32,910 nt of DNA. Source: Chthoniobacterales bacterium. Lineage in GTDB: Bacteria > Verrucomicrobiota > Verrucomicrobiia > Chthoniobacterales > JACTMZ01. The notes under the pieces are model-generated. The model was not told the origin of the DNA, searched no databases, and worked only from the letters and a program-made list of their open reading frames with translations. The stretch spans positions 1 through 32,910 of the forward strand of contig VEQL01000031.1 in assembly GCA_018883245.1 (NCBI GenBank). Direction: 5' to 3'. Positions 12,277 to 20,074 of this stretch are shown here, piece after piece (the first letter of the stretch is position 1; each line of letters starts with the position of its first letter). The position numbers were made by a program, and so were the translations under genes.

Positions 12277-12756
12277 ATGGACACATCCATAACCGGTTCG
12301 CTCACCGACAACGAGCGCGACAGCCTTTTGCAGGCTGTTGCCACACTCGAGTCATCGCTGCCGTTTGGCACGATCGATTTGAGTCCTCAAGAGGTCAATC
12401 GCATTGCGAAAGCGGGGCCGGCTTCGGCTACTTTCGTGATCGATGGTCTCGAGTTGGCCAGCAGAAATCCTGACTTGGTGCCCGCCAGCATCACGACCGA
12501 GGTCTTGCAGAACAGGCTTGCCCTGATCCGCAACCTCGACGTCGTGACCAGCGTGGTCGCCAAGTTTCATGAGAAGCTGTCCGACACTGCGCTACAGGCT
12601 AAAGCAGAGGCCTACGAGGTAGCCCGCACGGTTTATGCGCTCATCAAGCGCAAGAAATCAGCGGGTCTTCGTGAGGGCCGCGATCGCTTGGCCCAAAGGT
12701 TCGCAAAGCAGGGGCGCCGCAAGCAAGGCTCCACTCCTGCCGAGCCGGCCGAGTAG
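12277..12756 (+). CDS. Conserved hypothetical protein, about 160 residues
   Basis: The start is ATG 12277 with AACGAGGAGG seven bases before it, clearly better than the upstream ATG at 12250. The 159 residues are mostly helical: LTDNERDSLLQAVATLESSL, IDLSPQEVNRIAKAGPASAT, FVIDGLELASRNPDLVPASI, and near the end ALQAKAEAYEVARTVYALIK with a basic tail. The layout (a first helix, L-S-P-(Q/E)-E, a run of NP..LVP, then EAY..A..VY) fits a widespread family of unknown function that occurs in many bacteria. It is separated by about 100 bp from the peptidase gene and followed by a strong terminator, so it may belong to the same transcript. Confidence 0.7.
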   Translation: MDTSITGSLTDNERDSLLQAVATLESSLPFGTIDLSPQEVNRIAKAGPASATFVIDGLELASRNPDLVPASITTEVLQNRLALIRNLDVVTSVVAKFHEKLSDTALQAKAEAYEVARTVYALIKRKKSAGLREGRDRLAQRFAKQGRRKQGSTPAEPAE

Positions 12757-12791
12757 CAACTACACAGCCTTCTCATAAGGAGGCGAGAAAC

Positions 12792-12835
12792 GGCGGCGGT
12801 TGGGAGGGGCAACTCCCGGCCGTCGCCAATTTTTT
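12792..12835 (+). terminator. Strong rho-independent terminator
   Basis: A 15-bp stem (GGCGGCGGTTGGGAG against CTCCCGGCCGTCGCC, with G-U pairs) has a 6-base loop and is followed by AATTTTTT. It ends the transcript of the gene at 12277-12756. Confidence 0.85.
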
Positions 12836-12917
12836 GCGGCACCCCTGTAAGAACAAAGTTGGTGCGTGTTGCATAGCAGAGCAAGTCGAAACCATGCATT
12901 TTCCAGTTATCTTTTGA

Positions 12918-12953
12918 GTCCAGCTTCGGCACAACACCCACCCAGCCGCGGTT
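12918..12953 (-). pseudogene. Scrap of a sugar-epimerase gene
   Basis: On the minus strand this reads NRGWVGVVPKLD. The epimerase at 15509-16450 has NRGWVGDVPKFR near its C-terminus. The match is only 12 codons, so chance is not excluded, but the spot lies in an otherwise gene-free gap (12836-13055). Confidence 0.35.
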
Positions 12954-13055
12954 GCCTGAACCGAAAGGCAATCTCGGCAGCGGACGCGACCCGGCACGCC
13001 CTGCCCAACGATGCCCGGTTCCTTTTTTGGCTCACCGCTCCGCCCTCCACACTTA

Positions 13056-14036
13056 TCAATGCACAAAGATGATCCTGCTACCGTGGCGCGCGAAACCGAA
13101 CGGCAACTCCCTCAATCCGCTCAGGACCCTCCGCACGGCATCTTGTTTTTCCGGCGGGACCAGAAAGAGCAGAAATCCTCCGCCGCCAGCACCGAGAATT
13201 TTTCCACCGAGTGCTCCGGCAGCACGGGCGGCATCGTAGGCGGCATCGATCGCAGGGTTGCTGATGCCGCCGGCCAGCGACTTCTTGAGTCGCCAACTTT
13301 CGTCGAGAGCCGCACCCAATGTGTCGAGGCGATTGGACTGCAGGTCATGGAGCACGGCCTCGGCAGAGGCCACCATGCGGTCCATGGCGGCGATTTTTTC
13401 GCCCTCGCCAGTCATGTTGGCCGATTGCTCTTTCAGCAGCGCCGACGCACTGCGGGTGATGCCGGTGTAGAACATCATGAGCATGGACTGCAATTCCTCG
13501 AGGGTCTCGCGACGGCAGAGAATCTTTTGCACCTCGACGGTTTCGTCCGGATGGAAGCGTATGAAATTGAAACCACCGAAAGCGGCCGCATATTGGTCCT
13601 GCTTGCCGATAGGCTCGCCGCAGCGGTTGATCTCGATGTCACAACTTTCTTCGGCCAAACGTCCGGCCGAGGCGTGGCGCCCGGCGAAGGCGTGCAGGGC
13701 ATTGAGCAACCCGACGGTGAAGGTGCTCGAACTGCCCAGACCAGTGCCCTTGGCCGGGATATCGGCCACGGACGTGATCTCGATCCCGCCTTCGATACCC
13801 AGCAAACCGAGCGCCTCGCGCACGATGGGATGCTCGACCTGCGCCGCCGTCTCGACCTCCTCGGTGCGCGAATAGCTGACCCGCAACGCGCTGTCGAACT
13901 TCCGGCTGACCGTGACATAAACGCATTTGTCGATGGCGGTGGACAGCACCGCGCCGCCCTTGCGTCGGTAATACGAGGGCAAGTCGGATCCGCCGCCGAG
14001 GAAACTGAGGCGCAGGGGTGTTTGTGAAATGATCAT
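13056..14036 (-). CDS. hddA: D-glycero-D-manno-heptose 7-phosphate kinase (HddA), GHMP family
   Basis: The protein has 326 residues. The GHMP N-terminus TPLRLSFLGGGSDLPSYY, the ATP-binding loop PAKGTGLGSSSTFTVGLLNA at residues 95-114 and the C-terminal glycine-rich GALGGKILGAGGGGFLLFLV are all present. HddA phosphorylates D-glycero-D-manno-heptose 7-phosphate at C1 to give the 1,7-bisphosphate. In the pathway it works after GmhA and before GmhB, both encoded upstream in the same operon. A fucokinase-like role is the main alternative for this fold, but gmhA and the hddC-gmhB fusion make heptose much more likely. The gene is last in the operon, after a 120-bp spacer. Confidence 0.9.
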   Translation of the reverse strand: MIISQTPLRLSFLGGGSDLPSYYRRKGGAVLSTAIDKCVYVTVSRKFDSALRVSYSRTEEVETAAQVEHPIVREALGLLGIEGGIEITSVADIPAKGTGLGSSSTFTVGLLNALHAFAGRHASAGRLAEESCDIEINRCGEPIGKQDQYAAAFGGFNFIRFHPDETVEVQKILCRRETLEELQSMLMMFYTGITRSASALLKEQSANMTGEGEKIAAMDRMVASAEAVLHDLQSNRLDTLGAALDESWRLKKSLAGGISNPAIDAAYDAARAAGALGGKILGAGGGGFLLFLVPPEKQDAVRRVLSGLRELPFGFARHGSRIIFVH

Positions 14037-14037
14037 G

Positions 14038-14190
14038 GGAGCGTGGAAGCGTTGAAGGTAAAGGCGTCGAGCGACGAGGGCTTAGGGACGAGGGCTGCCG
14101 CCGCCTTCGAACTTTTACCACCAGACTGCGTCGCCATATTTGTTTTAAGAAGTTTGTCAGCTTTCGACTTCCGACTTTCGACGTTCGACT
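14038..14190. repeat. Heptamer-repeat tracts between hddC-gmhB and hddA
   Basis: At 14163-14190 the units are TTCGACT, TCCGACT, TTCGACG and TTCGACT. They code for the last residues (ERRKSEVES) of the fused HddC-GmhB protein. At about 14038-14100 a second, more varied 7-bp run (TGGAAGC, GTTGAAG, CGTCGAG, CGACGAG, GGACGAG) fills the spacer before hddA. Confidence 0.65.
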
Positions 14191-15509
14191 GGTGCGCTCC
14201 CGGCCAAGCCGAGACGCTGGAGTATCCCGCCGATCGCGGCGGATACGTCCCGGGCAGTGAAAGCAGGTCGGGCTTCGCACGACACCCGACCAGCCGAGGG
14301 TCCGGTCTCCACGAGCACGGATGGAATACCGGCACTGCGCGCGCATTCCAAGTCGCGCTGGCTATCTCCGATGAACCAGGAATGAACTCGGTCGATGCTG
14401 AACATTTCGCACGCCCGGTCCACGAGGCCGGGGGCGGGCTTGCGGCAGTCGCAGCGGATTTTGAGTTCGGGGCGCTCGCCTTCGAATCCTTTGTCCGGAT
14501 GATGCGGACAGTAGAAGATCGCATCGACATAAGCGCCGTCCTTGGCGAGCAAGTTCTCCAAGCGGCGATGAATGGCATCAACGTCCGCGAAGTCGGCTTC
14601 ACCCCGCGCAATCACGGGTTGGTTGGTAATGACGATGGCCGGGATACCCGCGCGATTGAGCGACCGGATGGACGGACCCACGCCGGCAAAAAGTTCGAGG
14701 TCGTCGGGACGGGCAAGGTGTCCTTTTTCCACATTGAGCGTGCCGTCGCGATCGAGGAAGACGGCGACACGGGGCATGCGCCCGGATTTGCGTGCGACCG
14801 TGCCGTTGCGCAGATCGCGCTCGACTTTGGCCAGGCGCTCGGGCGTGCCCATGTCTTTGATGTAGCCGTCCCCTCGGTAGGCGAAGACGGCTTTGCCTTG
14901 TTCCAGCCAACGAGGGATGGCGTCTTTGGCGATGTCGAAGGCGCCCTCGGGCCACTCGCCCGCAAGGAGATCACGACGCATGACGTAGAGGGCGGCATTG
15001 ACCAAGTTGCGATAGGCGGAACCCTCGGGGTGTGGATAGGGACGCACCGCAGTGACGCGCAAGTCGCGGTCGACTTCCACCAGATCGGAGTCGTGCGGGT
15101 GGTCGTTCGGATGGGCAAAGAGAGTAAGATCGGCCTGCTTGGCTTGGTGGAAAGCCAGCATCCGGCGGAAGTCGAGATCGACAAGCGTGTCGCCGTAGAG
15201 AACAAGAAACTCCCGCTCGAGGTGCGGGAGGGCATCAACCAAGGCCCCGGCCGTGCCGCGCGGTGATGTCTCCTCGATAGAACGGATGCGAACACCAAAT
15301 TTGCCGCCGTCGCCGAAATGGTCGTGAACCACATCGGCACGGTGGTGGACCAGAAGAAGGATGTCCTCGATGCCTTGACCCCGGAGAAGTTCGATCGTGC
15401 GTTGCAGCAACGGAACACCAAGGACCGGGGCCATCGGTTTGGGAATATCCATCCCGAGCGCCTGTGCAAGGCGGGTGCCTTTGCCGCCGGCCAGAATGAC
15501 CGCTTGCAT
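14157..15509 (-). CDS. hddC: Fusion of HddC nucleotidyltransferase and GmhB phosphatase
   Basis: The ATG at 15509 overlaps the epimerase stop (TGATG) and opens a 450-residue protein. Residues 1-235 form a sugar-phosphate nucleotidyltransferase: AVILAGGKGTRLAQALG with GGKGTRL at 8-14, and the metal-binding LYGDTLVDLD. Residues 245-435 form a HAD phosphatase of GmhB type: FLDRDGTLNVEKGHL with DRDGT at 253-257, IVITNQPVIARGE, and the zinc set YCPHHPDKG plus CDCRKPAPG, followed by FIGDSQRDLECA. The two activities remove the C7 phosphate from the bisphosphate and join the 1-phosphate to GMP, yielding GDP-heptose. The last nine residues come from 7-bp repeats and are probably not part of the fold. 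Confidence 0.92.
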   Translation of the reverse strand: MQAVILAGGKGTRLAQALGMDIPKPMAPVLGVPLLQRTIELLRGQGIEDILLLVHHRADVVHDHFGDGGKFGVRIRSIEETSPRGTAGALVDALPHLEREFLVLYGDTLVDLDFRRMLAFHQAKQADLTLFAHPNDHPHDSDLVEVDRDLRVTAVRPYPHPEGSAYRNLVNAALYVMRRDLLAGEWPEGAFDIAKDAIPRWLEQGKAVFAYRGDGYIKDMGTPERLAKVERDLRNGTVARKSGRMPRVAVFLDRDGTLNVEKGHLARPDDLELFAGVGPSIRSLNRAGIPAIVITNQPVIARGEADFADVDAIHRRLENLLAKDGAYVDAIFYCPHHPDKGFEGERPELKIRCDCRKPAPGLVDRACEMFSIDRVHSWFIGDSQRDLECARSAGIPSVLVETGPSAGRVSCEARPAFTARDVSAAIGGILQRLGLAGSAPVERRKSEVES

Positions 15510-16450
15510 CACGGATTTTCGGCGGCGATCTCGCGCACGGCAAGACGCACCGCGTCGGCCGAACTCATCTGCGCACCCCAACCGAGCTTGCGCAACTTCG
15601 CCGTGGAATAACGGAATTTCGGCACATCCCCCACCCAGCCGCGATTGTCGGCGCCATAGACAATCTTCGCACCCGGAGCGGTCTGGGCGACCACTTCCTC
15701 CGCCATGGCGCGGACGCTGACGTCATCCTCGGGGCCGACGTTAAAGTAGTTCAATTTGTCCTTTGCGTGATCGGCGATGAAAAGCATGGCCTCAACCAAA
15801 TTGCCGACGTGCAGGTAAGGCTTCTGCTGTGTGCCGTCGCCAAGCACTTCGAGTTGCAAAGGATTGCGGCGAAGACGGCGCACAAAGTCGAAAAGCGCAC
15901 CATGCGTGGCGCGCGAGCCGATCACATTCGGAAAGCGGAAGATGTCGGCGCGCCCGAGCCAAGCTTCGGCCGCGGCACTGATGCAACCCTCCGAGGCGAG
16001 CTTCATCGCTCCGTAATTGCTGATGGGCAGCATCGGCCCGCTGTCCTCCTCGATGGGTTTGTCGCGGACACCGTAGACCGCGGAGGTGGAGGCGAAGGCC
16101 AGACGCTGGACACCGTGTTTGCGCATCCAGGCAAGGACGCGGAACGTGGTGAGGAAGGTATCCTTGAAGTCGATGCGCGGATCATCGATGCCGGCAGGAA
16201 TGTCGGAGTTGGCCGCCATGTGCCAAACCCGGTCGATCTGACAACCGGCATCAAAAGAGTCGGGAAAACCCTCCGAGGCAATGTCGCGCTCGATCAACGT
16301 GAAAGAAGGATCAGCCAACGCACCCTTGAGATTTTCGCGGGTGCCGAGGCTGAGGTTGTCGATACCGACAATGCGATGACCACGCGCCAGGAGCGCATCA
16401 ACCAAATGACTGCCAATGAATCCGGCAGCACCAGTGACAAGGATGTTCAT
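15509..16450 (-). CDS. NAD-dependent nucleotide-sugar epimerase/dehydratase
   Basis: This 313-residue extended SDR protein has TGAAGFIGSHLVDALLARGH (NAD-binding GxxGxxG at residues 7-13), a catalytic Ser/Thr in FASTSAVYG, and Tyr146-x3-Lys150 (SNYGAMK). The middle shows RFPNVIGSRATHGALFDFVR. It resembles GalE/WbpP-type enzymes that act on nucleotide-activated sugars. Placed between gmhA and hddC-gmhB, it could modify GDP-heptose, for example by 4-epimerisation, but the real substrate is not shown. A HldD-type (ADP-heptose 6-epimerase) role is less likely, as HldD has a different active-site context. Confidence 0.85.
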   Translation of the reverse strand: MNILVTGAAGFIGSHLVDALLARGHRIVGIDNLSLGTRENLKGALADPSFTLIERDIASEGFPDSFDAGCQIDRVWHMAANSDIPAGIDDPRIDFKDTFLTTFRVLAWMRKHGVQRLAFASTSAVYGVRDKPIEEDSGPMLPISNYGAMKLASEGCISAAAEAWLGRADIFRFPNVIGSRATHGALFDFVRRLRRNPLQLEVLGDGTQQKPYLHVGNLVEAMLFIADHAKDKLNYFNVGPEDDVSVRAMAEEVVAQTAPGAKIVYGADNRGWVGDVPKFRYSTAKLRKLGWGAQMSSADAVRLAVREIAAENP

Positions 16451-16535
16451 GAACTGACTGGGAGCGGGGTGCAGCGAGGCGGAGTTTTTATCGAGTGTGC
16501 AAAACTGCCAAGCTTGTCCGGTGTCGCAACCGGCG

Positions 16536-17090
16536 TCACCCTGCGACGCTGTATTCCGACGATCCGACGAGCAGGTCCACGATACCCGCGAGGAGGATCA
16601 TGTGGGTGCATTCGACGATGTTGTAGGCGCGGCTATCGACCCAGAAATTAATGTCGGCCGCGGCGCCGAGCGGGTTGTCTTTGGCGAATCCGGTGAAGGC
16701 GGCGACATAAAGTCCGCGGGCTTTGGCCTCATGCGCGGCCTTGACCACGTTGGGAGATTTGCCGCTGCTGCTGATAAGGATGAGGATGTCGCGCGGGTCG
16801 GCGTAGATTTCCACGGCTTTGGCGATCCAGTTCTCGTAGCCGCAATCGTTGCCCAAAGCGGTGATGAGGTTGGCGTCGGTGAAGGCCATGGCGCGGACTT
16901 TTCCCTGCTTGGCGAAATCGGTGGCGAGGTGGCTGGCAATGGACGCGCTGGCGCCGTTGCCGGCCAGCAGCAGTTTGCCGCCATTCCCGCGGGCCTCGAC
17001 AACGCGGGCCTTGAGCTTTTCCATGAGCGGAGGCCATTGCGGATTTTCAAGCAAGCGGCGGTATTCGGAGAGGTAGGACGTGATGTTCAT
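16536..17090 (-). CDS. gmhA: Phosphoheptose isomerase GmhA (SIS domain)
   Basis: The 184-residue protein has the SIS features KLLLAGNGASASIASHLATD at about residues 39-58, FAKQGKVRAMAFTDA, ISSSGKSPNVVKAAHEAKA and NIVECTHMILLAGIVDLLV, as in GmhA, which converts sedoheptulose 7-phosphate to D-glycero-D-manno-heptose 7-phosphate, the first step of the GDP-heptose route. It follows the exosortase gene after 18 bp and precedes the epimerase after about 85 bp. Confidence 0.9.
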   Translation of the reverse strand: MNITSYLSEYRRLLENPQWPPLMEKLKARVVEARGNGGKLLLAGNGASASIASHLATDFAKQGKVRAMAFTDANLITALGNDCGYENWIAKAVEIYADPRDILILISSSGKSPNVVKAAHEAKARGLYVAAFTGFAKDNPLGAAADINFWVDSRAYNIVECTHMILLAGIVDLLVGSSEYSVAG

Positions 17091-17108
17091 CGGAAAAGTC
17101 GGCAGTTT

Positions 17109-18701
17109 TCAGTTTTCGGCGGGTTGAGCTTGAGACCCGGACGCGGGAACGACGAGCTGCGGGAGGAGAGATTTCATAGCTTCTTCTGCTTTGGCTGCGT
17201 CGGGCTCGCCGACGAGCGCGAGTTGCATGGAGCGCTGGCCCATGTTGCGGCGGCCGGCAAGCACGGCCCGGATGCGGTCACCCGCACCGAATCCGGTGAA
17301 AAGCATTTGTTGTCCGCCGATGCGGTCGTCGTTGACGACATACATGAGATAAAATTCATCCGCACCGGCGCGGATTTTGTAGAGGTTGTAGGAAATATTG
17401 ATTCCGTTGGCATCGGCGCGGCGCAGCACCGACTTCGAGACGATCTGGCGGCCGATCATCGTCTGGCATTGCTCGGGCAAATGCGGTTGCGCGTAGTGCA
17501 GGCTCATCCGGCTCGGCTTCCATTCGAGATAAATGAGGTGCCACTGGCGTCCACCATCGTCGCGCCAACTGCGCTGGAACCCGCGATCGTAGCGCAACAT
17601 CTCCTCGACGCGCTCGCCAAGCGGATTGTCACCCGCCTCGCCGCCGGCTCCATTCGTTGCCACAGTCCACGCCGGCGCGCGAACCACGCCCATTGATTTC
17701 CATGAATACCAGGCCTCGGAGCCGCCGACCATGAGACCGATGGCGGCGATGACGGCAAAGCACGCATAAGCCGGCGCACGGGAAATGCGGGCGGATGCGG
17801 CGGCTGTGATGAACGGCGGCTGGAGCGAGCCCGGCAACTTCTGCAAGACCCAGCAGAAGAACCACAGAATTCCCATGGTAAGGATAAGAATGGCGAAGCC
17901 GGCCGGATCGTGGAGCTTGTCCAGCGCGGCGGAACCTCCCTCGGCAACGGCGACGGAAAGTATGATCATGCGCAGGACATTGAGTGCGTAGGCGGCGACG
18001 AGTCCCACGGCGACAAGCAGCGCGCGGTAGCCCCAGCGCAGGGTGAAAAGTTCGCCAAGAAACAGCGCGGCCATGATGCTCGATTGGAAGGAGCGGATAC
18101 CGCTGCACGCATCATCGACACCGAGCACCTCGGTGCCGACATCGATGGTGGTGCCGTGGCACATGGCCGCAACGCCGAGCATGGGCAGAATCCATGCGGC
18201 AAGTTGGGCGGCAAACATGCTCAACTCCCTCGTAAGCCAGCGCTCGGGGCCGGTGGGCCACGGAATCGCCACCAAGGCGAAGAAATAAGCGAAGGAGAGA
18301 TGCTTCACCCACGCCGGTCCGCCAGCCAGCGCGGTGATCGCCATACTGGCCACCAGGGCCGCAAGCCCCAATCCCCACAGCACCAGTCTCCAATCGGGAT
18401 AAGCACCGGCGATCAGAATGCCCGCCGCGGACGGCAGGAGAAGCAACAATAGAACAATATAACTCGCCGCGCGCAGCGCTCCGGCGGCGGGTTGCGCTTC
18501 GGGTCGCGTGGTCCAACGCTGCCAGAAAATCCAGCCCGCGAGCAGCGGGATGAACCATCCGTGCGAATACTGCTCGTTGGCTTCCCATTCCCCGGTGAGA
18601 ATATAGAAAAGCCATCCCCACACCGCGGCGAGAGCGGCGAAGAAAAGCGCGGCCGGCATCCCCGGCGTCGCGGGTTCCTGTTCTATGGCAGCACGGGACA
18701 T
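17109..18701 (-). CDS. Exosortase with C-terminal EpsI-type domain (first copy)
   Basis: From the ATG at 18701, a 530-residue membrane protein. A longer frame to 18989 overlaps the upstream regulator and is rejected. The N-terminal 280 residues make a multi-pass exosortase with the triad Cys199 (VDDACSGIRSFQSSIMAALF), Arg244 (ALNVLRMIIL) and His264 (LDKLHDPAGF). These transpeptidase-like enzymes process PEP-CTERM proteins at the cell envelope. From about 300 onward an extracytoplasmic EpsI-like domain follows, with KSMGVVRAPAWTVATNGAG and a MSLHYAQPHLPEQCQTMIG segment. Encoding it inside the heptose operon suggests that sorted proteins carry the glycan or are linked to it. A likely substrate type, a PEP-CTERM protein, is encoded at the right end of the window. 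Confidence 0.9.
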   Translation of the reverse strand: MSRAAIEQEPATPGMPAALFFAALAAVWGWLFYILTGEWEANEQYSHGWFIPLLAGWIFWQRWTTRPEAQPAAGALRAASYIVLLLLLLPSAAGILIAGAYPDWRLVLWGLGLAALVASMAITALAGGPAWVKHLSFAYFFALVAIPWPTGPERWLTRELSMFAAQLAAWILPMLGVAAMCHGTTIDVGTEVLGVDDACSGIRSFQSSIMAALFLGELFTLRWGYRALLVAVGLVAAYALNVLRMIILSVAVAEGGSAALDKLHDPAGFAILILTMGILWFFCWVLQKLPGSLQPPFITAAASARISRAPAYACFAVIAAIGLMVGGSEAWYSWKSMGVVRAPAWTVATNGAGGEAGDNPLGERVEEMLRYDRGFQRSWRDDGGRQWHLIYLEWKPSRMSLHYAQPHLPEQCQTMIGRQIVSKSVLRRADANGINISYNLYKIRAGADEFYLMYVVNDDRIGGQQMLFTGFGAGDRIRAVLAGRRNMGQRSMQLALVGEPDAAKAEEAMKSLLPQLVVPASGSQAQPAEN

Positions 18702-18714
18702 GCAGGGCGGCAGT

Positions 18715-19233
18715 TCAGAATTTTTCCGCAAAGGTCTTGATGAACGGAAGAAGGTCGGACAGGAACCGGTGCCAGCGTTCCATTTGCTCGCAGCGCTGGC
18801 GCTGGAACCGGGCGGACGGATGATCGTCGGGAGCGATGCTGGAGCGCAGCCTGGCAATATGGTCGTGACCGCTTTCGACGTGCGGGTTGATGCGGGCCGC
18901 GACAAAGGCCCCGGCCAGTTTGCGGAGATTGAGGACGGCGCGGTAATGTTCCTTGCGCTGGCCGCGCTTGAACACGCCCTCGACAGCACCGACTTGGCGC
19001 AGCCAGCGCACGCTCTGGAAGGTCCCGCCGCGGCTGGTCTTCAAGCGCACCATGATCTGGTCGAGACTGAGCGGCTCTTCGGTGGCGAAAAGCAGCCCGT
19101 AAATCTGCCCGATCGAAGGCGCGAGGGAAAAAGCGGCGGCCGCACGCTGGAAAATTTCCACGCACTCCTGCTGGAAGTCGTCCAACTCCGGCTCGGGGTC
19201 CGGCGGCTTGCCGAGATAGTATTTACGTTTCAA
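18715..19233 (-). CDS. GbsR/MarR-type HTH transcriptional regulator
   Basis: This 172-residue protein has a winged-helix region, PSIGQIYGLLFATEEPLSLD followed by QIMVRLKTSRGGTFQSVRWL and GAVEGVFKRGQRKEHYRAVL, characteristic of GbsR-type MarR regulators. The C-terminal part is helical. It is the first gene of the minus-strand operon, ending 13 bp before the exosortase start, and may control exosortase and heptose genes. The start ATG at 19233 is well placed; the 19234-19435 gap upstream may hold its promoter, but no clear boxes were fixed. Confidence 0.85.
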   Translation of the reverse strand: MKRKYYLGKPPDPEPELDDFQQECVEIFQRAAAAFSLAPSIGQIYGLLFATEEPLSLDQIMVRLKTSRGGTFQSVRWLRQVGAVEGVFKRGQRKEHYRAVLNLRKLAGAFVAARINPHVESGHDHIARLRSSIAPDDHPSARFQRQRCEQMERWHRFLSDLLPFIKTFAEKF

Positions 19234-19435
19234 GGCAGTTTGCGGACAAGCTGCCGCACTTGGTTGCCATCCGCGGGAGGAGCAGCCAGACAGGAGAATA
19301 ATATTTACCAGCCTTGGGCAAGGGAGTGCGCCGGGCTAAGGCACAATCGAGCACATTAATTCACAAAGTTCAACTGGGAACGAACAACAATTGAGATCCC
19401 GTTATCTTGACTGGCTGAGTGACCATCACATTGAG

Positions 19436-20074
19436 TCAGGCGGCGACTGCCGCAAAGGCGATGTATTTCTCCGGAGCTTCGATGCGGTGAAGAGCGAGGT
19501 CCGCCGTCCCCACCCGCGCGCCGCACGGCGCGTGATCCAAAACGGCCGGATCGACGCGAGTGACCGGCAACCCCCGGGCCAAACCGAGGCCGGTGCATTT
19601 CATGGCTGCCTCGCGCGCCGACCACAAAATGAAAAATCCCCCGACCCGGCGGCGTTCAGGAAGGCTCCTCCAAGCGGCAGCTTCGTCCGGATGGAAGTAG
19701 CGTGCGACGATGGAGGGCATGTCGCGGACTTCGCGGATCGTCTCGATGTCGATACCGACGGGCCCGCGACGCACGGCAACGGCGACCAGATCCCCCGCGT
19801 GCGAATGGTTGAAATCCCATCCGCCGGCATCGGCCAGACGCGGCTTGGCTCCGGGTTGCTCTTCGAAGCGGAGTGTCCCGGGTTCGCGGCCGGTGCATGC
19901 GGCGAGGAGTTGACGGCGCAACCCGCGGGAAACAACAAAGCGGCGGCGGAGCATGGTGTTGCCGATCCCGTGTGATTTTTCCAACTCCCCGGGTGAAAGA
20001 AATTTTTCGAAATCCGCGGCCTCGGCAAGGCCGGCCAGACGAAATTCGAAGTCGCCGGTCGCCGTGGTGTTCAT
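19436..20074 (-). CDS. 4'-Phosphopantetheinyl transferase (Sfp-type)
   Basis: The 212-residue protein starts at an ATG sharing ATGA with the stop of the second exosortase. Diagnostic motifs: FNHSHAGDLVAVAV, the metal-binding GPVGIDIETIREVRD with Asp109 and Glu111, and FFILWSAREAAMKCTGLGL with Trp151, Glu155 and Lys159. These enzymes move phosphopantetheine from CoA onto Ser of acyl or peptidyl carrier proteins. No carrier protein or synthase is seen in the window. A longer frame (to 20833) overlaps the exosortase and is not real. Confidence 0.9.
   Translation of the reverse strand: MNTTATGDFEFRLAGLAEAADFEKFLSPGELEKSHGIGNTMLRRRFVVSRGLRRQLLAACTGREPGTLRFEEQPGAKPRLADAGGWDFNHSHAGDLVAVAVRRGPVGIDIETIREVRDMPSIVARYFHPDEAAAWRSLPERRRVGGFFILWSAREAAMKCTGLGLARGLPVTRVDPAVLDHAPCGARVGTADLALHRIEAPEKYIAFAAVAA

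Noticed and set aside
15767-17696. Plus-strand open frames opposite the epimerase, gmhA and exosortase genes
   Set aside because: Antisense shadows with no domain or ribosome site.
18702-18989. N-terminal extension of the first exosortase
   Set aside because: The extension overlaps the regulator gene in another frame and lacks membrane character; ATG at 18701 gives the normal exosortase start.
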